From Pseudomonadota bacterium (GTDB lineage Bacteria > Myxococcota > Myxococcia > Myxococcales > Anaeromyxobacteraceae): a stretch of DNA of 17,524 nt. Location: contig JAEYOU010000343.1 of assembly GCA_023411405.1 (NCBI GenBank), positions 1 through 17,524 of the forward strand, given 5' to 3'. A program made the translations under genes and the position numbers. The notes under the pieces were generated by a model. That model saw nothing but the letters and a program-made list of their open reading frames with translations. It ran no database searches and was not told where the DNA came from. Below are positions 6,445 through 12,300 of this stretch, piece after piece. Within the stretch, counting starts at the first letter, position 1. The number at the start of each line of letters is the position of its first letter.

Positions 6445-7066
6445 CCGCGACCGCCGGCTGGTCCAGCAGCGGCGCCCAGGCCCGCGCCGCCTCGGCGTTC
6501 ACCGCGCCGATGGTGAGGTACTTCCGGCCGAGGAGCGAGAAGAGCGCGTTCTGCGCCTCCCGCCACCCGTCGCCGAAGTGGCTCCGCAGGTCGGCGACGA
6601 GCTTGCCCGCTCCGACGACGCGGAGCACGTCGCGCTCCGGGGCGGTGAGGAGCGGCTCGACCGCGGGCGGGGAGAGCGGCGCGACCGTGCCGTCCGCCGG
6701 GATCCGGTCGGGCGCGCGGCCGTAGGTGTCGAGGCCGGGGTACGCCGCCGCGAGCCGCTCGAAGAAGCGGGCGGCGAGGGTGACGCTCGCGTCGTCGAAC
6801 GCGATGCCGCTCCGCCACGGCGCCTCGGTGCTCGACCAGGCGACGCGGCCCGAGAGCTGGAAGGGCCCCGGCACGCGCTCGTTCACGAGCTCGAGGAAGA
6901 GGCGCGAACCGGGCTCGAGCCGGAGGGGCGCCGAGACCTGGCAGCCCTTCGGGCCGTAGTCGCACGTCGGCCCCGCCCAGTAGCCCCCTTCGCGCAGCGC
7001 GACGCGCGCCTCGCAGCGCACGGGGGCGCGCGGAGACCGCCTGGGGTTCTCGATGAACTCGGGCAT
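6440..7066 (-). CDS. PilZ-domain protein with C-terminal winged-helix-like extension
   Basis: 208 residues. The N-terminal domain begins with R9-R-S-P-R13-APVR, the RxxxR part of the cyclic-di-GMP site, and continues to C-D36-Y-G38-P-K-G41, the position of the (D/N)xSxxG motif. The serine is replaced by glycine, so ligand binding is plausible but not assured. Further beta strands (SRLFLELVNERVPGPFQLSGRVAW) complete the barrel, as in typical PilZ proteins. Residues ~135-205 (LTAPERDVLRVVGAGKLVADL...ALFSLLGRKYLTIG) look like a small helical or winged-helix module. This resembles two-domain PilZ proteins of myxobacteria, where such proteins act in motility or envelope control; the role here is inferred. 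No Shine-Dalgarno precedes the ATG. Instead TAGATT ends six bases before it, suggesting a leaderless mRNA. It follows uraA on the same strand after a hairpin. Confidence 0.82.
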   Translation of the reverse strand: MPEFIENPRRSPRAPVRCEARVALREGGYWAGPTCDYGPKGCQVSAPLRLEPGSRLFLELVNERVPGPFQLSGRVAWSSTEAPWRSGIAFDDASVTLAARFFERLAAAYPGLDTYGRAPDRIPADGTVAPLSPPAVEPLLTAPERDVLRVVGAGKLVADLRSHFGDGWREAQNALFSLLGRKYLTIGAVNAEAARAWAPLLDQPAVAG

Positions 7067-7072
7067 GGCCCG

Positions 7073-7078
7073 AATCTA
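7073..7078 (-). promoter_or_regulatory. Candidate -10 of a leaderless promoter for the PilZ gene
   Basis: TAGATT on the minus strand with exactly six bases to the ATG at 7066, the distance expected if transcription starts at the start codon. CTGACG lies 15 bases upstream as a possible -35, rather close. There is no Shine-Dalgarno. The same hexamer precedes the PBP1A gene. Confidence 0.4.
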
Positions 7079-7106
7079 CCCGACGTCCGGCCGCGTCAGG
7101 AATGGG

Positions 7107-7147
7107 TCCACCCGACCCCGAGGACGAGCTTCGTAGGGTCGGGTGGA
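7107..7147 (-). terminator. Hairpin downstream of uraA
   Basis: TCCACCCGACCC (7107-7118) and GGGTCGGGTGGA (7136-7147) form a perfect 12-base-pair inverted repeat with a 17-base loop. It lies 20 bases past the uraA stop and before the PilZ gene. There is no run of U after it, so termination may be weak or depend on other factors, or the hairpin may protect the 3' end. Confidence 0.55.
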
Positions 7148-7167
7148 AGAGAACCGGCGATATCGCC

Positions 7168-8559
7168 CTACACCTGCGGTGCGGCGCTGGTGCCGCCGGT
7201 GCTCGCCTCGTGCGCCTCGTCGAGGCCGTCGGTGAGCGGCTCGGGCGGCTCGTTGGTGATGCCGAGGCGCTCCATGACGAAGATGACGAGGCTCAGCACC
7301 ATCCCGACCAGCGTCGCCAGCACCATGCCCTTCAGCTGGGCCTTGCCGATGGGGATCACGACGTTGGGCGCAATGCCGACCACGAGGACGACGGCGGAGA
7401 GCATGAGGTTGCGGCTCTTGGAGTAGTCGACCCGCGCCTCGATCAGCATCCGGAGGCCGGAGGCGGCGATGACGCCGAAGAGCATCATCGAGATGCCGCC
7501 GATGACGGGCACGGGCAGCGTGGAGATCGCGCCGCGCACCTGCCCGAAGAAGGCGAGCGCGATCGAGATCACCGCCGCGCCGCCGATCACCCAGACCGAG
7601 TAGACCTTGGTGATCGCCATGACGCCCATGTTCTCGCCGTACGTCGTGGTCGGGCAGGAGCCGGTGAAGCCGGAGAGCGTCGTGGAGAGGCCGTCGCCGA
7701 GCAGCGAGTTGTGCAGGCCCGGGTTCTTGAGGAGGTTCCTCCCCACGATGTTGCTCGTGACGAAGAGGTGGCCGATGTGCTCGGAGATGACGACGAGCGC
7801 CGCGGGCAGGACGATCAGGATCGAGGCCCAGTCGAAGGCGGGCATGACGGGCTTGGGGAGGGTGAGGAAGCTCGCGGTCTGGACCGCCGTGAAGTCCACG
7901 GCGCCGAGGCTCACCGCGAGGACGTACCCGGCCAGCACGCCGATCAGCACGGGGATGGCGGAGAGGAAGCGCCGGAACACGATCGAGCCGACGATCACGA
8001 CGCCCAACGTGAAGAGCGAGATGAGCGTCGCCTGCCCGCTCGGTTCCAGCGCGTTGGTGACCGGGTTCCTCGCGTAGAAGGACATCTCGGTCGCCACGTG
8101 CGCGAGCTCGAGGCCGATGAGCGCGACGATGGGTCCCATCGCCGCCGGAGGGAGCACGACCGCGATCCACCTCCGGCCGGCGAAGCGGATGATGAGCGAG
8201 ACCAGGATGAAGGCCAGGCCGGCGACGACGAACCCGCCGGCTGCGCGCGCGAAGCTGACGTGCGGGTCCACCCCCTGGGCAGCGAGGAGGCTGAAGGTCG
8301 GCGAGAGGAAGGCGAACGAGGAACCCAGGAACGCCGGGGCCTTGCCGCGACAGACGAAGAGGTAGATGAGCGTCCCGATCCCGTTCATGAGGAGCACCAG
8401 GGCCGGATCGATCACCTGGGTGCCCGCGGCTCCGTTGAACAGGATCGGGACCAGGATCGACGCCCCGAACATCGCGAACAGGTGCTGCAGCGAGAGCGGG
8501 ATGCCCTGCAGCAGCGGGACCTTCTCCTCCACGCCGATCACTCGTCTCGTCGTCGTCAT
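7168..8559 (-). CDS. uraA: Uracil:proton symporter (UraA), NCS2/NAT family
   Basis: 463 residues. ATG 8559-8557 has AGAGGAGG (8574-8567) at seven-base spacing; an open frame continues 23 codons upstream without family sequence. Very close to UraA: LLQGIPLSLQHLFAMFGASILVP (QH at 25-26), GSSFAFLSP (79-87), ISEHIGHL with E260, and GSCPTTTYGENMGVMAITK with E309 in the NAT signature. E260 and E309 correspond to the two glutamates (E241, E290) that bind uracil in E. coli UraA. About 14 membrane helices in two inverted repeats are expected, and the hydrophobic pattern fits. It imports uracil for salvage. No upp gene is adjacent. The C-terminus carries a short acidic cytoplasmic tail (LTDGLDEAHEAS). 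It is divergent from the beta-CASP nuclease gene. Confidence 0.95.
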   Translation of the reverse strand: MTTTRRVIGVEEKVPLLQGIPLSLQHLFAMFGASILVPILFNGAAGTQVIDPALVLLMNGIGTLIYLFVCRGKAPAFLGSSFAFLSPTFSLLAAQGVDPHVSFARAAGGFVVAGLAFILVSLIIRFAGRRWIAVVLPPAAMGPIVALIGLELAHVATEMSFYARNPVTNALEPSGQATLISLFTLGVVIVGSIVFRRFLSAIPVLIGVLAGYVLAVSLGAVDFTAVQTASFLTLPKPVMPAFDWASILIVLPAALVVISEHIGHLFVTSNIVGRNLLKNPGLHNSLLGDGLSTTLSGFTGSCPTTTYGENMGVMAITKVYSVWVIGGAAVISIALAFFGQVRGAISTLPVPVIGGISMMLFGVIAASGLRMLIEARVDYSKSRNLMLSAVVLVVGIAPNVVIPIGKAQLKGMVLATLVGMVLSLVIFVMERLGITNEPPEPLTDGLDEAHEASTGGTSAAPQV

Positions 8560-8852
8560 GCCCGGCCCTCCTCTGGGCGCCCCGAGGCGCGTTCGCGTCA
8601 CCGCGGCCCGCGGCCGTTCCGGGTGCACCCAGCGTGAAGCGGGCGCGGGGAGGGACGAGCGCGGGCAGCCGGGGGCGCATCATGCCCATCCGGGCTGACA
8701 CCCGCCAGAGGCATGAGGACGGGCGGCGGCATGGCGCGGAGCGTCGCCTGGAACCCGGCGGAAGGCGGACCTTTCCCGGCCGCGCGGCAGGGGGGCTGGG
8801 CTCGGTCGAGCCTCCCGTGCTGTCGGTCGGCCGATGTACAAAGGTCCGGAAC
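8560..8852. other. Divergent intergenic region, uraA / nuclease gene
   Basis: 293 bases, GC-rich throughout. Promoters for both genes should lie here, but I see no clear -35/-10 pair, no recognisable riboswitch and no pyrimidine attenuator. Open frames crossing the region give no family sequence. Confidence 0.4.
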
Positions 8853-9845
8853 ATGCGCCGGCCGCTCGTCGAGCTCCACCGCGGTGGGCTCCGCGTCGTC
8901 AACTCCGCCCTCCACATGGACGCCACCCGGCGCGTCCCGTGCGGGTTCGTCTCCCATGCGCACGGCGACCACATCGCGCGCCACGAACGGACCATCGCGA
9001 CCGCGGCGACGCTCGCGCTCGTGCGCCACCGGCTGGGCACCCCGAAGCGCGCCCGCGCCGAGCAGCTCCCCGCCGCGCACCGGAGCCCGTTCGGCCTCGG
9101 CGAGCTCACGCTCGAGCTCTACCCCGCGGGGCACGTCCTCGGCTCCGCGCAGCTCCGGGTCACGCGGGACGGGATCACCCTGGGTTACACCGGCGATCTC
9201 TGCACCGAGCCGACGGAGGCGGCCGAGCCCGCGCAGGTGATGCCGTGCGACGTGCTCGTGCTCGAGTCCACCTTCGGCCTGCCGCGCTACGTCTTCCCGC
9301 CCAAGGCCGAGGTCCTCGCGGCGGTCCGGAGGTTCGTCGACGACGCGCTCACCGACGGCGCGACGCCGGTGCTCCTCGCGTACGCGCTCGGGAAGGCGCA
9401 GGAGATCCTGAAGCACCTCGGGGAGCGCGGGTACCGCTGCCTGGCGCACCCGACCGTCCACGGCGTGAACGAGGTCTACGAGGCGCTCGGGACGAGGCTC
9501 CCGAACGTCCGGGCGCTCGGGCCGGAGGGCGCGGGGGCGGGCGAGGTGGTCGTCTGCCCACCTCACCTCGCACGCAGCACCGCCATGCGCGGGGTGCGCA
9601 ACCGGCGCACCGCGGTCCTCACCGGCTGGGCGCTCGACGGCGCCGCCGCCCACCGCGGGGTCGACGCCGCCTTCCCGCTCTCGGATCACGCGGACTTCCC
9701 CTCGCTCCTCGCCTACGCGAAGGCGACCGGCGCGGGGCGGATCTACACGGTGCATGGCCAGGCGGACGCCTTCGCGCGGGCGCTCCGGCGCGAGGGGCTG
9801 CGGGCCGAGCCCCTCCGCGAGCAGCTCCAGCTCGAGCTGCTGTAG
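8853..9845 (+). CDS. MBL-fold (beta-CASP type) exonuclease, mRNA 3'-end processing factor-like
   Basis: 330 residues from ATG 8853, with AAGG at 8841-8844 eight bases before it. Motifs in order: VSHAHGDH (H35, H37, D39, H40), AGHVLGSAQL (H94), YTGD (D115), VLESTFG, then a region holding TPVLLAYALGKAQEIL and LTGWAL typical of the beta-CASP insertion, then SDHADF (D278, H279) and VHG (H301). This is the set for RNA/DNA-processing metallo-beta-lactamases related to CPSF-73, here the COG1236 type. The metal ligands are complete, so nuclease activity is likely; whether RNA or DNA is the target is not shown. The N-terminus (LVELHRGGLRVVNSALHMDA) differs from the PRGLYC-type start of the DNA-ligase-associated exonuclease group, and no ligase or Lhr-type helicase is adjacent. 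yqhD follows 70 nt downstream with its own promoter-like element. Confidence 0.85.
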   Translation: MRRPLVELHRGGLRVVNSALHMDATRRVPCGFVSHAHGDHIARHERTIATAATLALVRHRLGTPKRARAEQLPAAHRSPFGLGELTLELYPAGHVLGSAQLRVTRDGITLGYTGDLCTEPTEAAEPAQVMPCDVLVLESTFGLPRYVFPPKAEVLAAVRRFVDDALTDGATPVLLAYALGKAQEILKHLGERGYRCLAHPTVHGVNEVYEALGTRLPNVRALGPEGAGAGEVVVCPPHLARSTAMRGVRNRRTAVLTGWALDGAAAHRGVDAAFPLSDHADFPSLLAYAKATGAGRIYTVHGQADAFARALRREGLRAEPLREQLQLELL

Positions 9846-9902
9846 CGTTTCAGCCGGGGCGATGCGGCGGAGCGGAGCGTTCCGCGCCGGCCGCGCCGGG
9901 GG

Positions 9903-9908
9903 TACAAT
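9903..9908 (+). promoter_or_regulatory. Candidate -10 of a leaderless promoter for yqhD
   Basis: TACAAT (five of six with TATAAT) seven bases before the ATG at 9916. There is no Shine-Dalgarno. The -35 candidate at 17-base spacing (TTCCGC, 9880-9885) is weak. AT content is strikingly higher than in the GC-rich flanks. Confidence 0.45.
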
Positions 9909-9915
9909 CCCGGCC

Positions 9916-11061
9916 ATGCACAACTTCGACCTCCACAACCCCACGCACCTCGTCTTCGGCAAGGGCACCATCGCCAAGCTCGCGAAGCTCGTCCCCGCGA
10001 ACGCGCGCGTGCTCCTGACGAGCGGGGGCGGCTCGATCAAGAAGAACGGCGTCCGGGACCAGGTGCTGAAGGCGCTCGGGTCGCGCACCGTCCTCGAGTT
10101 CGAGGGCATCGAGCCCAACCCCGAGTACGACACGCTCATGAAGGCGGTCGAGGTCGTGCGGAGGGAGCAGATCGACTTCCTCCTCTCCGTCGGCGGCGGC
10201 TCCGTGCTCGACGGGACCAAGTTCATCGCCGCGGCGGCGCGCTGGCCCGCGGGCAAGGACCCGTGGGCGATGATCCGCGACCACGGCGCGACCGTGAAGG
10301 AGGCGGTGCCGCTCGGCGCGGTCCTGACGCTGCCGGCGACCGGCTCGGAGGCCAACCCGACCGCCGTCGTCTCGCGCCGCTCGATCGGCGAGAAGGACCA
10401 CTTCGGCGCCCCCTGCTGCTACCCGGTCTTCTCCATCCTCGATCCGGTCACGACCTTCAGCCTGCCGAGGAACCAGATCGTGAACGGCGTCGTCGACACG
10501 TACGTGCACGTGATGGAGCAGTACGCGACGACGCTCAACGCCGTGCCGCTCCAGGACCGTCAGGCGGAGGGGATCCTGCTGACGCTCGTCGAGCACGCCG
10601 GGAAGATCCTCGCCGACCCGCCCGACTACGACGCCCGCGCCACGTACATGTGGTGCGCGACCCAGGCGCTCAACGGCACGATCGGCTCGGGCGTCGACCA
10701 CGACTGGGCGACGCACATGATCGGCCACGAGCTCACCGCGCTCCACGGCCTCGACCACGGCGTGACGCTCGCGATCATCCTCCCCGCCGCGCTCCGCGAG
10801 CGGATCGAGGCGAAGCGCGCCAAGCTCGCCCACTACGGCAGGCGCGTGTTCGGCGTGGAGACCGCCGAGGCCGCGATCGACCGGACCGAGGCCTTCTTCC
10901 GCGACCTCGGGATGAAGACGCGCCTCTCCGAGCACGGCATCGACGGGGCGAAGCTCGCCGCCGAGGTGGAGCGCCGGCTCACCGCCAAGCACGCGAAGGG
11001 CGGTGAGCGCGGCGACGTCGACGGCAGGATGGCGGGGAGGATCGTGCTGGCGCGGGCGTAG
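9916..11061 (+). CDS. yqhD: NADPH-dependent aldehyde reductase YqhD (iron-containing ADH family)
   Basis: 381 residues that align along the whole length with E. coli YqhD (387). Shared segments include the N-terminal PTHLVFGKG, GGGSIKKNG (37-45), LEFEGIEPNPEYDTLM, the GGGSVLDGTKFIAAAA loop, LTLPATGSE, NGVVDTYVH, and WATHMIGHELTALHGLDHG. Metal ligands fall at the same numbers as in E. coli: D194, H198, H267, H281. G39-S40 in the first glycine motif marks NADPH rather than NADH use. YqhD reduces short-chain and lipid-peroxidation aldehydes (such as butanal, acrolein, malondialdehyde, methylglyoxal) to alcohols in the cytoplasm. No YqhC-like regulator is beside it. The start is set by homology; TACAAT is seven bases upstream and no Shine-Dalgarno is present. 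Confidence 0.96.
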   Translation: MHNFDLHNPTHLVFGKGTIAKLAKLVPANARVLLTSGGGSIKKNGVRDQVLKALGSRTVLEFEGIEPNPEYDTLMKAVEVVRREQIDFLLSVGGGSVLDGTKFIAAAARWPAGKDPWAMIRDHGATVKEAVPLGAVLTLPATGSEANPTAVVSRRSIGEKDHFGAPCCYPVFSILDPVTTFSLPRNQIVNGVVDTYVHVMEQYATTLNAVPLQDRQAEGILLTLVEHAGKILADPPDYDARATYMWCATQALNGTIGSGVDHDWATHMIGHELTALHGLDHGVTLAIILPAALRERIEAKRAKLAHYGRRVFGVETAEAAIDRTEAFFRDLGMKTRLSEHGIDGAKLAAEVERRLTAKHAKGGERGDVDGRMAGRIVLARA

Positions 11062-11084
11062 GCCGCTCGCGACATCCCGTTCGG

Positions 11085-11115
11085 CGCTCACCCTTCGACA
11101 GGCTCAGGGTGAGCG
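11085..11115 (+). repeat. Dispersed palindromic repeat, copy 2
   Basis: 31 nt: arms CGCTCACCCT / AGGGTGAGCG pair perfectly (ten base pairs) around an 11-base loop of the TTCGACAGGCTCAG core. It starts 23 nt after the yqhD stop codon and 93 nt before the rluC-like gene. It may end or protect the yqhD transcript. Confidence 0.85.
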
Positions 11116-11193
11116 GTGTTCGAAACGCAACAGGACGCCGCAGCACGGAACGCGGCGTACGGCAAACGCCGCGGTGATGCGCCGGAACGCTCG

Positions 11194-11202
11194 TGCTAAG
11201 AG
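11194..11202 (+). promoter_or_regulatory. Extended -10-like element before the rluC-like gene
   Basis: TG-C-TAAGAG, with six bases to the GTG at 11209. The spacing fits a leaderless transcript. AGAG could also serve as a weak Shine-Dalgarno, so the two readings are not separable here. Confidence 0.35.
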
Positions 11203-11208
11203 TCCCCC

Positions 11209-12213
11209 GTGATCCAGCTCACGGTCTCGGCAGACGCGGCAGGGCAGCGGCTCGACAAGCTCGTCCGGAAGGCGCTCCGGGACGTTCCGCTCTCGCACGT
11301 GTACAAGATGTTCCGCACGAAGAAGGTGCGGGTGAACGGCGCGCGCGGGAAGGCCGAGCAGCTCGTGGCCGAGGGCGACGTCGTCGTGATCCGCGGGGAC
11401 GAGGAGCGGCTCCTCGCGAAGCCCGCGCCCACCGGGCCGGGCGGCGGCCGCCTGGCGGTCACCTTCGGCGTGCTGCACGAGGACGCCGACGTGCTCGCCG
11501 TCGACAAGCCCGCCGGGCTCGCCGCGCACCCCGGGACCGGGATCGAGGGGGCGACGCTGGTGGAGATGGCGCGGGCGTATCTGAAGACGCCCGAGCTCCC
11601 GGCCACCGAGTTCCGCCCGTCGCCCGCGCACCGGCTCGACCGCGACACCTCGGGGGTCGTCCTCGTCGCCAAGCACCGGAAGGCGATGGTCCGGCTCACC
11701 GAGATCTTCACCGAGGGCGAAGGGGTGCAGAAGACGTACCTCGCGCTCGTGAAGGGGAAGATGCCGCGCGAGGCCGGGACGATCGACCTCCCGCTCGCCG
11801 AGCACGAGCAGACCGCGCGCTCGAAGGCCGCGCGGGGCGTGAACTTCCAGGAGGCCGTGACGCGGTGGAAGGTGCTCTCCGCCACGAAGGAGGTCTCGCT
11901 CCTCTCCGTCGCGATCGAGACCGGCCGGACCCACCAGATCCGCCGCCACCTCGAGGCCGTCGGCCACCCCGTCGCCGGCGACCGGCGGTACGGCGACTTC
12001 GCGTGGAACCGGCTCGCGAAGACGCGCTGGGGGCTCCGCCGCATGGGGCTCCATGCGTGGAGGCTCACCCTTCCCCACCCGGCGTCCGGCGCGCCACTGC
12101 GGCTCGAGGCGCCCCTGCCCGCGGAGCTCGACGAGGTGCTCTCGCGGGCGAACCTGCACCTGCCGCCCGGCGTCGGGGGCGCACCCCGACCGGCCGGCCC
12201 GCCGAGGGGTTGA
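11209..12213 (+). CDS. rluC: RluA-family 23S rRNA pseudouridine synthase (RluC-like)
   Basis: 334 residues from GTG 11209. The N-terminal S4 RNA-binding domain (AGQRLDKLVRKALRDVPLSHVYKMFRTKKVRVNG, ~10-45) is followed by the catalytic domain with VLAVDKPAGLAAHPG and HRLDRDTSGVVLVAKH, where D144 is the catalytic aspartate. GRTHQIRRHLEAVGHPVAGDRRYGD is the usual RluA-family C-terminal motif. The S4 region resembles RluC more than RluD, so isomerisation of uridines in 23S rRNA is likely; in E. coli RluC acts at 955, 2504 and 2580. Site specificity cannot be read from the sequence. The C-terminus is slightly longer and Pro/Gly-rich. It stands between a repeat upstream and the PBP1A gene 87 nt downstream, and probably has its own promoter. 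Confidence 0.85.
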   Translation: MIQLTVSADAAGQRLDKLVRKALRDVPLSHVYKMFRTKKVRVNGARGKAEQLVAEGDVVVIRGDEERLLAKPAPTGPGGGRLAVTFGVLHEDADVLAVDKPAGLAAHPGTGIEGATLVEMARAYLKTPELPATEFRPSPAHRLDRDTSGVVLVAKHRKAMVRLTEIFTEGEGVQKTYLALVKGKMPREAGTIDLPLAEHEQTARSKAARGVNFQEAVTRWKVLSATKEVSLLSVAIETGRTHQIRRHLEAVGHPVAGDRRYGDFAWNRLAKTRWGLRRMGLHAWRLTLPHPASGAPLRLEAPLPAELDEVLSRANLHLPPGVGGAPRPAGPPRG

Positions 12214-12224
12214 CCCGGAGCGTC

Positions 12225-12253
12225 TTCGCGCACGGCGAAAGGGGCCGAGCCCC
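12225..12253 (+). terminator. Two small hairpins after the rluC-like gene
   Basis: TTCGC-GCACG-GCGAA (12225-12239) is followed at once by GGGGC-CGA-GCCCC (12241-12253). Each stem has five base pairs, and they start 12 bases past the stop. They may reduce read-through into the PBP1A gene; there is no U tract. Confidence 0.3.
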
Positions 12254-12285
12254 ACCGCCGGGTTTCGCATTTCCCTGCCCTCGTT

Positions 12286-12291
12286 TAGATT
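12286..12291 (+). promoter_or_regulatory. Candidate -10 for the PBP1A gene
   Basis: TAGATT nine bases before the ATG at 12301, in an AT-richer patch (TCGTTTAGATTGG). TTTCGC at 12263-12268 is a weak -35 at 17-base spacing. There is no Shine-Dalgarno, so the mRNA would have almost no leader. Confidence 0.4.
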
Positions 12292-12300
12292 GGCGAGCCC

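Noticed and set aside
8634..8852. N-terminal extension of the beta-CASP nuclease to 8634
   Set aside because: The extra 73 residues show no family features; ATG 8853 starts directly at the conserved fold with AAGG upstream.
8560..8852. Riboswitch or pyrimidine attenuator upstream of uraA
   Set aside because: No terminator/antiterminator pair or known riboswitch core could be seen in the leader.
7076..9109. Minus-strand open frame of 677 codons over uraA and the nuclease gene
   Set aside because: Overlaps two real genes in other frames and has no recognisable sequence.
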